From assembly GCF_900108555.1 (NCBI RefSeq), contig NZ_FNWV01000005.1, positions 186,001-250,000 on the forward strand: DNA of 64,000 nucleotides, given 5' to 3'. A program made the position numbers and the translations under genes. The DNA comes from Ruminococcus flavefaciens (lineage in GTDB: Bacteria > Bacillota > Clostridia > Oscillospirales > Ruminococcaceae). The notes beneath the pieces are model-generated. The model worked only from the letters and a program-made list of their open reading frames with translations, did no database searches and was not told the DNA's origin. Shown in pieces: positions 1 through 8,476 of the stretch. Position 1 is the first letter of the stretch, and every line of letters starts with the position of its first letter.

Positions 1-1416
1 TTCCTCAGTATTTTCAATAGTTTCCATGCCGTCATCTGAATCGTACTGGAAGCCGTAAGTAGAAGAACCTGAGAATGTTACGCCAAGTGAACCCTCAAGC
101 TCAAGAACAAAATCAACAGATATCTTTACTGTTGCACCCGGGATACCTGTAGGTATAACTACGCTGCCGAGTCGCGGCTCACAGTCTTTTTCGCTGAGGT
201 TCTTGATAACATCATTGTCCCCATTATCAGCACTGAGTGAGATGGTGAATGAGTATTCATACCCTAATTCATAATAGGCATATGCATATCCCCACTTTTT
301 GTAAAACTCAAATGACTGAGTAAAAGAAACGCCTACCTCAGCACCGAGACTGATGCCTGAATCTCCAAGATCAACACTGCCGCTTGCCGAGAACGACTCA
401 GTGTTTGAACCTGAATATGAAAGGAGATACTGCGCCATATCAAATGTCATGACACCTGTATCTTCAAAGTCTGTATCGGTACGAACGATACCCTCGTCAG
501 CTGTTTCCATATCAAGAACAGCATCTCTCGGATCTGAATGTGACTCAAACTTGACAAATGCAAGCATATCGTCTATATTATCATTACCGGATACAGTTAC
601 TGTATCGCCGTCAACCTTTACGTCCTCGACAGCAATAGAAACTATTGATTCGGGACTTGGCTGGATATAGAAGAATTCGCCGTTCCTGAGGTTCTTGACT
701 GTATCGTCAGCATTGCTGAAAACGAAAACATTATTGTCAAAGTCAGAAGAAACAAGCTCATTCTTTCCTTCGTTGCTTTCGGCAATAATAGTATCATCAC
801 TGAGGACAACGAAGTTGTTTGTCTCATCGTCGTCAAAGTTTACTACTCTGTCCTGTGCGAAATCCTTGGTAGTTTTTGAAAGGATATCAGCCATTTCCTT
901 AGTGTACTTCTTTACTATGAAAGAATCACCTACAGGACGGTTAAAAAGGTCGAATAGCTGTACCTTGATAATGAAGTACTCCCCAAGCTTTGAAGTGTCA
1001 ACTGAAGCTTCGCTGTGTTTTAAGCGTCCTGCTTTGACATTTCCTTCAACGGAAGTAAACAGCTGACCGTTCTCATCATCAACGAAAGTTATCACGTATT
1101 TGCTGTCCTTTGCCTGCGTGGAAGTAACAACAAGCTTACCTGTATCAGGATCAAAATCCAGACCTGTTATCAGGTATTCGCCTTCGCCAACATCTGAATT
1201 GGCGAGTTTTTTCACAGTCTGATCTTCTTCCGCTGCATGAGTGATAAAGTTACCCAATGAGTTGGACGATTCAAAGCTCAGATTGCTTGCACGTTCGATA
1301 GCTGACTCTTTTTTTGCGTCGTTATCCGAAACCGTACTTAATGTGTTGCCGTTTGACAAGACCGCTGTAGTACAGATAACTGCACTCAACGCTCCTGCTA
1401 CGAGTCGTTTGAACAT
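1..1416 (-). CDS. Large secreted protein of unknown function, N-terminal part (runs off the window start)
   Basis: An open frame runs without a stop from an ATG at 1416 to the window edge, so at least 472 residues are present and the C-terminus is missing. A GGGAGG ribosome site lies about 8 nt before the start. The N-terminus MFKRLVAGALSAVICTTAVL is a typical signal peptide, so the product is exported. The rest is acidic, rich in Asp, Ser, Thr and Val, with no enzyme motif I recognise; it reads like a beta-rich cell-surface protein. No dockerin or anchor is visible in the part present, but such modules would be at the missing end. It has a strong housekeeping promoter (1467-1495) rather than the ECF-type promoter of the divergent sigma gene. 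Confidence 0.8.
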   Translation of the reverse strand, partial: MFKRLVAGALSAVICTTAVLSNGNTLSTVSDNDAKKESAIERASNLSFESSNSLGNFITHAAEEDQTVKKLANSDVGEGEYLITGLDFDPDTGKLVVTSTQAKDSKYVITFVDDENGQLFTSVEGNVKAGRLKHSEASVDTSKLGEYFIIKVQLFDLFNRPVGDSFIVKKYTKEMADILSKTTKDFAQDRVVNFDDDETNNFVVLSDDTIIAESNEGKNELVSSDFDNNVFVFSNADDTVKNLRNGEFFYIQPSPESIVSIAVEDVKVDGDTVTVSGNDNIDDMLAFVKFESHSDPRDAVLDMETADEGIVRTDTDFEDTGVMTFDMAQYLLSYSGSNTESFSASGSVDLGDSGISLGAEVGVSFTQSFEFYKKWGYAYAYYELGYEYSFTISLSADNGDNDVIKNLSEKDCEPRLGSVVIPTGIPGATVKISVDFVLELEGSLGVTFSGSSTYGFQYDSDDGMETIENTEE

Positions 1417-1466
1417 TTTTCTACATTCCTCCCTATTACTTATTCGGTGTAATACACCAATTTTAA

Positions 1467-1495
1467 ATTATAAAAATAAAAGCATATATTGTCAA
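1467..1495 (-). promoter_or_regulatory. Consensus sigma-A promoter of the secreted protein gene
   Basis: On the minus strand TTGACA (1495-1490) is followed after 17 nt by TATAAT (1472-1467), a perfect match to the housekeeping consensus. The leader contains a small palindrome, GGTGTAATACACC (1446-1458). Confidence 0.8.
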
Positions 1496-1874
1496 TGCTT
1501 TTATTGTCAACATTTTCAATACTGCTCATTTTTATACTATAAAAACTATGATATATGTTATTATTTATAAAATACAGCGTTTTTCAGGTCAGCCCCATAT
1601 GAGACTGACCTTACACTTTCAGTTCAAGTTATTACTGTACCTGTATTCATCAGCACGAAACAGTAAATGTCATATCTAATGCTGTTAATTTTTTGATCAT
1701 CAAGATGCAGCACCAATATAAAATTTTTATAATAATACCACATTTTATATAATTTGTCAATAGAAGCAAAACATCACAAGCCCTCCTCAAAACCCGTATA
1801 TTCATCTATATACGTGATTTATAATATGCAGGAATTTGTGCTTCTAAAGAACGAGTTGTGAATTTTTTTATAAC
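1496..1874. other. AT-rich intergenic stretch with one inverted repeat
   Basis: No credible gene is present between the divergent promoters. The only structure I see is the 7-bp perfect inverted repeat AGGTCAG (1586-1592) / CTGACCT (1605-1611) with a 12-nt loop; it lacks a T-run and so is not an obvious terminator. Confidence 0.5.
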
Positions 1875-1906
1875 GTGAAATATTTCCCGAAATATTTCGA
1901 CTATAT
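1875..1906 (+). promoter_or_regulatory. ECF-type promoter of the first sigma factor gene
   Basis: GTGAAATAT (1875-1883), 14 nt, then CGACTATAT (1898-1906). The same element with the same spacing precedes the two related sigma genes at 52389 (minus) and 52614 (plus), suggesting autoregulation. Confidence 0.6.
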
Positions 1907-1923
1907 TGTCAAGAGGGACCTCA

Positions 1924-1938
1924 CCTCCCGAAAGGAGG
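1924..1938 (+). promoter_or_regulatory. Leader hairpin covering the ribosome binding site
   Basis: CCTCC (1924-1928), loop CGAAA, GGAGG (1934-1938). The 3' arm is the Shine-Dalgarno sequence of the sigma gene, so the hairpin could limit translation. The two paralogous modules have similar hairpins. Confidence 0.5.
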
Positions 1939-1946
1939 AATACATC

Positions 1947-2501
1947 ATGAATGATAAACACATCATCGAAATGTTCCGAAACAGAGATGAACAGGCAATA
2001 ACAGAACTAAAGCTGAAATACGGCAGATTATGCTTCCATATCGCAGCAAATATCCTTTCCCAGCACGAAGATATCGAGGAATGTCTGAATTCCGTATACT
2101 ACGATATATGGAACAGGATACCGCCCGACGAGCCAAATGATCTCAAAACATATCTGTGCCGAATAGTGAAAAACAAAGCTATCGACAAGCTGAAATACAA
2201 TTCCGCATCAAAGCGTAATTCCAAATTAAGCGTATCGATTGACGAGCTCGCTGAGTGTATCCCCGATACGCGGCAGCAAGATATCCCGACACAAAAGCTT
2301 TCAGAGATAATATCCCGTTTTCTGCGAATGCAGGACGAAAAAAACAGGAAGATATTTGTGAGGCGTTACTGGTACGGCGATGACATTTCAAAGATCGCCG
2401 AGTATTTCCAGATGAATGAAAAAACTGTTGCCACAAATCTTTTTCGGACAAGAAAGAAACTAAAAGAATTTTTGAAGAAAGAAGGTTTCGAGTATGAATA
2501 A
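1947..2501 (+). CDS. ECF-type RNA polymerase sigma factor (subfamily A, copy 1)
   Basis: A 184-residue sigma-70 family protein. Region 2 covers roughly residues 10-85 (promoter melting segment around IEECLNSVYYDIWNRIPP) and region 4 covers about 115-180, with the helix-turn-helix around SKIAEYFQMNEKTVATNLFR. It should direct RNA polymerase to a small set of promoters, probably including its own at 1875-1906. I chose the ATG at 1947 because AAAGGAGG lies 8 nt upstream; the frame is open further upstream but that stretch contains the promoter. It overlaps the next gene by 8 nt, implying translational coupling. Copies 2 (minus strand from 52389) and 3 (52614) are close paralogues. Confidence 0.92.
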   Translation: MNDKHIIEMFRNRDEQAITELKLKYGRLCFHIAANILSQHEDIEECLNSVYYDIWNRIPPDEPNDLKTYLCRIVKNKAIDKLKYNSASKRNSKLSVSIDELAECIPDTRQQDIPTQKLSEIISRFLRMQDEKNRKIFVRRYWYGDDISKIAEYFQMNEKTVATNLFRTRKKLKEFLKKEGFEYE

Positions 2502-3429
2502 AAATGATTTATTTGAAGCCATTGACCTCATTGACGACGATCTTATCAGAGAAGCTCAGATAAGCTCCGAAACTTACTCAAAGGTCAAAACTGATGAACC
2601 AAAGCCTGATATGACTGTTTCGGGAGTTGAAGTTCGCAGCGGTATCAGGTGGCAGCGCGTCACAGCTATCGCCTCAGCATTTATCCTTATCTCAGGCTTA
2701 GGAATATTAGGTGCTTATCTCCACGAAAATCGCCCCACACGGCATATACAGCCTACCGAGTTCGTAATTCCTGCCGCTACGGAAAGTACATCTGAAACTG
2801 CGGACAAGCAGACAGAGAGCACAGAAGCTGTGACCACAAAGATAACAAGCTCCCCCAAAAAAGAAACAAAAGAAAGTACAAATACAGTTACAACAAGCAA
2901 ATCCGACTCCGAAACTTCAACCGCTGCTTCTGCACCGACAGAAAGCAGTGAGCCGACACCTGCGGAGAATACGCAGTCTGATGAAAAAAATCCTGTTGTA
3001 ACAGTCACTCAGCCTGTTACAATCTCAACTACTACAGCTAAAAAAAATATAGTTACGAGCAAGCTTACTAAAACCACTCAAAAGTCCGTAACAACTACTA
3101 CCGCAAAACAAACCGAACCAAAGGTAACTGAGCCCGAGCCAACAACAGAAGATAACTGGGTGATACATCTTCCATGCACTAAAACTTCTGATATAGCATG
3201 GAATGCGTACCAGTGTCCCGAGATGTTCGAGATACTCAGAAGTATCACATATACTCCGGGTGATGAGCGCGGAATGTGCAATACTTATCTCATAGACAAT
3301 GACGACAATCACAGAATATATGCTCTGAACTTTGAGGATAAGTGGGTAATGAAGTTTGGAACGGACGGCACTGACTGGGGATACGCCTCAATGCCCGACA
3401 GACTATACGAGCTTTTCTGCGGTTCATAA
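2494..3429 (+). CDS. Membrane-anchored sigma partner, probable anti-sigma/sensor (copy A1)
   Basis: A 311-residue single-pass membrane protein. Residues 1-54 are a cytoplasmic segment with the motif IDLIDDDLIREAQI near the start and VSGVEV near residue 42; both motifs recur in the partner of copy 2. One transmembrane helix spans about 55-76. A Thr/Ser/Glu-rich linker (about 85-215) leads to a C-terminal extracellular domain of about 90 residues. The layout resembles RsgI-type anti-sigma factors of clostridia, but I see no zinc-finger anti-sigma motif, so the anti-sigma role is inferred from gene order, overlap with the sigma gene and topology. The ligand is unknown. The C-terminal domain resembles that of the protein at 50874-51842. 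Confidence 0.75.
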   Translation: MNKNDLFEAIDLIDDDLIREAQISSETYSKVKTDEPKPDMTVSGVEVRSGIRWQRVTAIASAFILISGLGILGAYLHENRPTRHIQPTEFVIPAATESTSETADKQTESTEAVTTKITSSPKKETKESTNTVTTSKSDSETSTAASAPTESSEPTPAENTQSDEKNPVVTVTQPVTISTTTAKKNIVTSKLTKTTQKSVTTTTAKQTEPKVTEPEPTTEDNWVIHLPCTKTSDIAWNAYQCPEMFEILRSITYTPGDERGMCNTYLIDNDDNHRIYALNFEDKWVMKFGTDGTDWGYASMPDRLYELFCGS

Positions 3430-3436
3430 ATATCAA

Positions 3437-3465
3437 AAGGTCCTCGATAATTCATCGAGGACCTT
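3437..3465. terminator. Bidirectional terminator between the sigma partner and rnfB
   Basis: Arms AAGGTCCTCGAT (3437-3448) and ATCGAGGACCTT (3454-3465) with a 5-nt loop sit between convergent genes, followed by a T-rich stretch on the plus strand and preceded by A/T-rich sequence on the other. Confidence 0.85.
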
Positions 3466-3468
3466 ATT

Positions 3469-4263
3469 TTACTTTTCACAGGAATGAATTGCCTTAGCAG
3501 GACAGGCTGCCATACAAGCACCGCAGTTGGTACACTTATCGTAGTCGATAGAAGCGTGGAAATTATTAACAGTGATCGCACCGTTAGGACATTTCTTCTC
3601 GCATATCTTACAGCCTATACAGCCGTTTTTGCAGGAAAGCTTTGTAGCCTTTCCGTTATCGCCCGAGGAACAAAGAACATCAATATGCTTTGCAAGTGGC
3701 TTTATACTGATAAGGCTGTTAGGACAGGCAGCTGCGCACTGACCGCAGGCACCGCATAAGGCAGGTATTACCTTTGCTACGCCGTTAACGACCTTTATTG
3801 CATCATGCTCACAAGCACTAACACAATCTCCAAGACCGATACAGCCAAATTTACAAGTACCGTTTCCGCCGTAGAAACGCTTCACAGCCTTACATGACTG
3901 GACTCCGTCAAACGAAAAAGCAGTCTGAGTAGCATTGCAGTCACCGTTACAGTGAACTACAGCTGTCATTGGAACTACCTCAGCGGCAGCAGTACCGAGA
4001 ATAGCAGCTATCTTCCCTGCTGCATCTGCTCCGCCCGGACGGCAGAGATTTGTAGCTGCGCCTTTCTGAACTATAGCGTTTGCGTAATCGGAACAGCCTG
4101 CGAATCCGCAGGCACCGCAGTTAGCCTGAGGGAGTGCCTCGCTTATTTTTTCGATACGTTCATCGACTTCAACATGGAATACCTTTGCAGCAACTGTCAG
4201 CAGAACACCTGCCAGAACTCCGCAGCCTCCGAGGATAAGTGCAGGTATAAGATAAGTAGTCAT
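3469..4263 (-). CDS. rnfB: Rnf complex iron-sulfur subunit RnfB
   Basis: A 264-residue ferredoxin-like subunit of the Rnf complex, which couples ferredoxin oxidation and NAD+ reduction to ion pumping across the membrane. It has an N-terminal membrane helix (about 5-27), the Fe-S motif CGACGFAGC at about 49-57, and several further Cys clusters of the CxxCxxC type that would bind multiple [4Fe-4S] centres, ending with CTNCGACMAACP. It accepts electrons from ferredoxin and passes them to the membrane subunits. It is the last gene of the operon; the GGAGG site is 8 nt before the ATG at 4263, and the gap to rnfA is 12 nt. Confidence 0.95.
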   Translation of the reverse strand: MTTYLIPALILGGCGVLAGVLLTVAAKVFHVEVDERIEKISEALPQANCGACGFAGCSDYANAIVQKGAATNLCRPGGADAAGKIAAILGTAAAEVVPMTAVVHCNGDCNATQTAFSFDGVQSCKAVKRFYGGNGTCKFGCIGLGDCVSACEHDAIKVVNGVAKVIPALCGACGQCAAACPNSLISIKPLAKHIDVLCSSGDNGKATKLSCKNGCIGCKICEKKCPNGAITVNNFHASIDYDKCTNCGACMAACPAKAIHSCEK

Positions 4264-4275
4264 ACGCGCACCTCC

Positions 4276-4854
4276 TTAGCTGAACAGTCCCGAGAAGCCC
4301 ATAAAGCTTACAGAAACTATCGAAGCTGCAATAAGTGTAGCAGGAACTCCCTTGAAAGTTTCAGGGATATCTGCATATTCAAGCTTTTTGCGCACACCCG
4401 AGAATATTACAAGTGCAAGCATAAAGCCAAGTCCGCCGCCGAGAGCGTTTATTATAGACTGCCCGAAGCTGTAGCTGTTATCGATATTAAGAACTGTAAC
4501 ACCGAGCACAGCGCAATTTGTAGTTATAAGCGGCAGATAAACGCCAAGCGAGCTGTAAAGTGACGGAACGCACTTTTTAAGGAAGTTCTCGACCAGCTGA
4601 ACGAACAGAGCTATAACAAGGATAAATACAACGGTATCGAAGTATTCAAGTCCGTTTGGAACGAGTATTCCGTGATGTATAGGATATGTAACAAGTGTAG
4701 CACATATCATTACGAAAGTAACTGCAATTCCCATACCAGCCGCGCTGTCAAGCTTCTTTGAAACACCGAGGAACGGACATATACCCATGAACTTTGAAAG
4801 TACAAAGTTATCAGTGAGCATTGCAGAGAGAAGTATCACAAGCATAGTTTTCAT
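4276..4854 (-). CDS. rnfA: Rnf complex membrane subunit RnfA
   Basis: A 192-residue integral membrane subunit with about six helices, homologous to NqrE. The conserved segments DNFVLSKFMGICPFLGVSKK and LITTNCAVLG contain the cysteines that in this family hold an iron-sulfur centre inside the membrane between RnfA and RnfE. The start ATG overlaps the rnfE stop codon by 4 nt, so the two are translated together. Length and motifs are normal for the family. Confidence 0.95.
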   Translation of the reverse strand: MKTMLVILLSAMLTDNFVLSKFMGICPFLGVSKKLDSAAGMGIAVTFVMICATLVTYPIHHGILVPNGLEYFDTVVFILVIALFVQLVENFLKKCVPSLYSSLGVYLPLITTNCAVLGVTVLNIDNSYSFGQSIINALGGGLGFMLALVIFSGVRKKLEYADIPETFKGVPATLIAASIVSVSFMGFSGLFS

Positions 4855-5525
4855 TTGCAGTCACCTGCCTTTCCGCATTTATCCGCATTCGGACAGCCGC
4901 TGCATCCAAGCTCCTGAGGAGGCTTCTTGTTGAAAAGCTTATTCACAAGAGCGATTATGATGCCGAGAGTAAAGAAACCGCCCGCAGGCATAATAAACAG
5001 CAGCATGGGATTATCGCTGAGTACAGGGATAGTAAATCCCATCCACTTTCCCGAGCCGATTATCTCACGGACAGAGCCCATAAGGAACAGAGCAAGTGTA
5101 AAACCTATACCCATACCTATAGCATCACAGGCAGAAGCAACAACACCGTTCTTGCTTGCGAACATTTCGGCTCTGCCGAAGATGATACAGTTAACAGTGA
5201 TAAGTGTAAGGTAAATACCGAGACTGTCATAAAGGCTTGGCACAAATCCTTCAAGCAGGAAGCCGATAAGTGTAACGAAGCTTGCAATAATAACGATAAA
5301 CGCAGGGATACGCACCTTATCGGGAATTACTTTTCTGAGTGCGGATATTACAATATTTGAACCAAGAAGAACGAATGTAGTAGCCAGTCCCATACCGATA
5401 CCGTTCATAGCCTGAGTGGTAACAGCAAGAGTAGGACACATACCTAAAAGCATTACAAGTGTGGGATTTTCCTTGATGATACCCTTGGTTATCTCCTTAG
5501 TGAGAGAATTTTTGTTATCAGCCAC
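4851..5525 (-). CDS. rnfE: Rnf complex membrane subunit RnfE, with a Cys-rich tail
   Basis: A 224-residue polytopic subunit, homologous to RnfA and NqrD; it carries the paired motifs NPTLVMLLGMCPTLAVT and LITVNCIIFG. The start is GTG at 5525, supported by GGAGG upstream; it overlaps rnfG by 8 nt. The C-terminal tail, about residues 205-224, holds four cysteines in the pattern CSGCPNADKCGKAGDC, which looks like a small metal or Fe-S site and lies outside the conserved membrane core. Its function is unknown. Confidence 0.94.
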   Translation of the reverse strand: MADNKNSLTKEITKGIIKENPTLVMLLGMCPTLAVTTQAMNGIGMGLATTFVLLGSNIVISALRKVIPDKVRIPAFIVIIASFVTLIGFLLEGFVPSLYDSLGIYLTLITVNCIIFGRAEMFASKNGVVASACDAIGMGIGFTLALFLMGSVREIIGSGKWMGFTIPVLSDNPMLLFIMPAGGFFTLGIIIALVNKLFNKKPPQELGCSGCPNADKCGKAGDCK

Positions 5526-6045
5526 CTATTATCGCCTCCTTATTTTCGTTATATACCTTCAAAGCAATATCAACTGCGTGTTTCATGCCCTTTGACGAGA
5601 AAGTTGCACCGCTTATAGCGTCAAAAGAGTCGGTCGGCTGTGTAAGTCCGTAGAACTGCTTTCTGAAATCAGCCTCATCTCTGACCTTAGAGCCAAGTCC
5701 CGGAGTCTCTCCAAGAGATACGAACTCGATACCTGAAACAGCACCGTTTTCGTCTATACCAACGAGAATGTTTATACCGCCCTTTGAGTAACCGTCAGTG
5801 CATACCTGTATAACGGTCTTTTTATCGGGAGTAACTGCTATGGTCTGTATCTCGTCGTATCCGCATTTAAGCTGAACTGTCTTGCTGTCGGTCTTGCCGA
5901 AAAGTGCCTCAACACTGCTGTTGAATTTCTCCGCTTTCTGCTCCGCGATTCGATCCTTTGTAAGCTCATAGGCAAATGCAAGAAGCAATGAAGCGATAAC
6001 GCATATAACAGTAAGTACAAGAGTAGGCTTTATCTTATCCTTCAT
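5518..6045 (-). CDS. rnfG: Rnf complex flavoprotein subunit RnfG
   Basis: A 175-residue subunit with one N-terminal helix (about 10-30) and an extracytoplasmic FMN-binding domain. The motif SGATFSS near residue 146 is the family site where FMN is bound covalently through the threonine. The start is taken as ATG 6045, because the Shine-Dalgarno AAAGGAGG lies 9 nt upstream; a longer GTG start at 6066 would include that site in the coding sequence. It overlaps the rnfD end by 11 nt. Confidence 0.94.
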   Translation of the reverse strand: MKDKIKPTLVLTVICVIASLLLAFAYELTKDRIAEQKAEKFNSSVEALFGKTDSKTVQLKCGYDEIQTIAVTPDKKTVIQVCTDGYSKGGINILVGIDENGAVSGIEFVSLGETPGLGSKVRDEADFRKQFYGLTQPTDSFDAISGATFSSKGMKHAVDIALKVYNENKEAIIGG

Positions 6046-6976
6046 TCTTTTCAGCCTCCTTTGCACCGAGCACCTTTGTTCTTGTAAGCTGCTCTATGTA
6101 AGGTGTAAGAACATTCATAAGGAGTATGGAGAACGATACACCCTCGGGATAAGAACCGAAACGTCTTATAATAAAGGTTATGACTCCGCAGCCGAGTCCG
6201 AAAACTATCTTGCCCTTTGTGGTTATAGGAGTTGTAGCGTAATCTGTAGCCATAAAGAAAGCACCGAGGAATACGCCGCCTGCCAGTATCTGATATACAG
6301 GATCATCGCCTGCTATAAAGCTGAGTAGGAAAAGGCTTCCGATGAATGACACAGGTGCAGCTAAAGATATTATCTTTCTTGCTGCAAGGTAAAGTCCGCC
6401 TATGAGAAGTCCCAGAGCACATACCTCACCGAGACAGCCTCCTGTCTTACCGAGAAAAAGATCAAGATATGACGGAAGTTCCCCGCCATTTTTGGCAAGT
6501 ACCAGCGGAGTTGCCGAAGATACAGCATCGTAATCGTACTCCAGCGGCTTTATCCAGTTTGTCATTGCCGCAGGGAAAGATACCATAAGCACGATACGTG
6601 CAGTAATGGCAGGATTGGCGAAATTCTGTCCAAGTCCGCCGAAAAGCTGTTTTACGATAACGATAGCCACAAATGAACCTATGACAGCCATCCAGTAAGG
6701 AAGAGTCACAGGTAAATTCATCGCGAGAATAAGTCCCGTAACAACAGCCGACATATCGCCGACAGTATTACTGCGCTTCATCATAGCACGGCATACATAC
6801 TCAAAGAATATACAGCTTCCGATACAGACTGCCGTAAGCGGAATAACGCGCATACCGAAGAAATATATCGCAGCTCCCCATGCAGGAAGAAGAGCGATTA
6901 TGACATTCAGCATTATATTTGAAGTTTTTACGTAGTTTTCGTCGTGTGGTGACGGCGAAACGATAAGCTTGTTCAT
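6035..6976 (-). CDS. rnfD: Rnf complex membrane flavoprotein subunit RnfD
   Basis: A 313-residue subunit with about eight to ten membrane helices, homologous to NqrB. The segment AVSSATPLVLAK holds the threonine that in this family carries covalently bound FMN. The ATG at 6976 is preceded by GGAGGCGGAGAAAC; the open frame continues upstream into rnfC but has no ribosome site there. It ends inside the rnfG leader, overlapping it by 11 nt, so translation is coupled. Confidence 0.95.
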   Translation of the reverse strand: MNKLIVSPSPHDENYVKTSNIMLNVIIALLPAWGAAIYFFGMRVIPLTAVCIGSCIFFEYVCRAMMKRSNTVGDMSAVVTGLILAMNLPVTLPYWMAVIGSFVAIVIVKQLFGGLGQNFANPAITARIVLMVSFPAAMTNWIKPLEYDYDAVSSATPLVLAKNGGELPSYLDLFLGKTGGCLGEVCALGLLIGGLYLAARKIISLAAPVSFIGSLFLLSFIAGDDPVYQILAGGVFLGAFFMATDYATTPITTKGKIVFGLGCGVITFIIRRFGSYPEGVSFSILLMNVLTPYIEQLTRTKVLGAKEAEKNEG

Positions 6977-6990
6977 GTTTCTCCGCCTCC

Positions 6991-8268
6991 TTACTTTCTT
7001 GGGATAAGTGCTTTGGCAAGCTGATTTGTCTCTGCAAGCTTTCTGTTTGCAGGACAGACGTATGTACAGCTTCCGCAGTTCATGCAAAGCATAACTTTAA
7101 GCTGTTTCAGCTCATCGATATTACGAATCTTATAAGCTCTGTCTATATCCGCAGGCATAAGTCCGAGAGGACATACTCTCACACAGCGACCGCAGCGGAT
7201 ACAGTTTGATGTTTTACGCTCATCGTAGTGATTGAAAGCAAGAAGTGCATTTGAAGTCTTTACAACAGGCATATCAATATCGGGAACGCTCATTCCCATC
7301 ATAGGACCGCCTGCAATAAGCTTTTTAACAGAGTCAATATCTGTCTTGCAGAATTCAAGGAGTTCTCTGAACGAAGTGCCTATTATTGCACTTACATTCT
7401 TAGGCTCACCTACTGCATTTCCGTCTATTGTTAATCGACGTGTAACAAGGGGCATACCTGTCTGCATATACCTGTACAGGAAAGCAACTGTGGAAACATT
7501 CATAACGATAACGCCTGCATCAGCAGGAAGAGTACCCTCGTTTACTATCCTTCCCGTCGAATTATAGATAATGACCTTTTCGGCGCCCTGCGGATACGAA
7601 GACGGAAGAGTGATTATATCAATAGTATCATCATTCTCAGCCATTTCTGTGAAGTTTTTGATGGCTTCGGGCTTGTTAGACTCTATAGCAAGCTTTGCAC
7701 ACTTGATGCCCAGCTGAGATTTGACCATATTTATGCCGTTGATGATATCCTGCGGATTTTCCATCATTTCACGGTAATCGGCAGTGATATAAGGCTCACA
7801 TTCAGCCGCATTTATAATAAGTGTATCAATATCAGCCTTTGGATTAAGCTTTATATGCGTCGGAAATCCTGCACCGCCAAGTCCACAGGCACCGCTCTCG
7901 CGGACTGCCTTGACGAAGCTTTCCTTGTCTGTGACAACAGGCGGCTTGACTTCATCAGAAATTGTCTGCTGTCCGTCGGTCTCTATTTCGACCATTTTAC
8001 AGACTGCACCCATGGCGTTGCGGTAATCAGTCAAAGCAACGACTTTTCCCGAAACTCCAGAATGAACAGGCGCACTGAAAGGAACATCTGAGTCGCCTAT
8101 TTTCTGACCGACTTTGACCTCATCACCGACCTTGACAAGAGGCTGACAAGGTGCTCCCATAGTCATGGACATAGGTATCCTGACCTTCTGAGGAAGAGGA
8201 AAAACTACAGTAGAGCTGTTTTCCGTATTTTTACGGTGTTTCAGCTTGATACCGTTCAATTTCTTCAT
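6991..8268 (-). CDS. rnfC: Rnf complex NADH-binding subunit RnfC
   Basis: A 425-residue peripheral subunit facing the cytoplasm that contains the NAD(H) and FMN site of the complex. The Gly-rich segment CGLGGAGFPTHIKL at about 132-145 matches the nucleotide/FMN-binding loop of RnfC and NuoF proteins. Two ferredoxin motifs, CIRCGRCVRVCP and CMNCGSCTYVCP, lie at about 365-415. It is the first gene of rnfCDGEAB, with AAGGAG 7 nt before the ATG and a promoter at 8362-8390. Confidence 0.96.
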   Translation of the reverse strand: MKKLNGIKLKHRKNTENSSTVVFPLPQKVRIPMSMTMGAPCQPLVKVGDEVKVGQKIGDSDVPFSAPVHSGVSGKVVALTDYRNAMGAVCKMVEIETDGQQTISDEVKPPVVTDKESFVKAVRESGACGLGGAGFPTHIKLNPKADIDTLIINAAECEPYITADYREMMENPQDIINGINMVKSQLGIKCAKLAIESNKPEAIKNFTEMAENDDTIDIITLPSSYPQGAEKVIIYNSTGRIVNEGTLPADAGVIVMNVSTVAFLYRYMQTGMPLVTRRLTIDGNAVGEPKNVSAIIGTSFRELLEFCKTDIDSVKKLIAGGPMMGMSVPDIDMPVVKTSNALLAFNHYDERKTSNCIRCGRCVRVCPLGLMPADIDRAYKIRNIDELKQLKVMLCMNCGSCTYVCPANRKLAETNQLAKALIPRK

Positions 8269-8361
8269 ATATTACTCCTTATGCTAAAGCAGAAAACTGC
8301 CGAATTAATTAATGTATTCAACGTGGAATAAGCATCAGACTCAAAAGCCCACACAATAATA

Positions 8362-8390
8362 ATTATATATCATATCAAAGAATTATTCAA
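8362..8390 (-). promoter_or_regulatory. Promoter of the rnf operon
   Basis: On the minus strand TTGAAT (8390-8385), 17 nt, TATAAT (8367-8362), placed about 95 nt before rnfC. Confidence 0.7.
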
Positions 8391-8448
8391 GATGTTTTTA
8401 CAAAAAAATAATAAATTGACAATAAAATATGTTCTTATCAAATAAAAA

Positions 8449-8468
8449 GAGGCATCCGAAGATGCCTC
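8449..8468 (-). terminator. Terminator of the choice-of-anchor A surface protein gene
   Basis: On the minus strand GAGGCATC, loop TTCG, GATGCCTC, then TTTTTATTTG. The UUCG tetraloop makes this a very stable hairpin. Confidence 0.9.
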
Positions 8469-8476
8469 ATAAATGC

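Noticed and set aside
353-1066. Plus-strand frames in the first kilobase
   Set aside because: The minus strand has one unbroken frame with a signal peptide, promoter and ribosome site; the plus-strand frames are its shadows.
2494-3429. Sigma partner considered as an RsgI-type anti-sigma factor by homology
   Set aside because: The topology is alike, but the N-terminal RsgI signature and zinc-finger motif are not visible, so only the role is inferred.
3952-4563. 203-residue plus-strand frame opposite rnfB and rnfA
   Set aside because: It is antisense to two well-supported genes and its protein has the Cys/Ser-rich look of a shadow frame.
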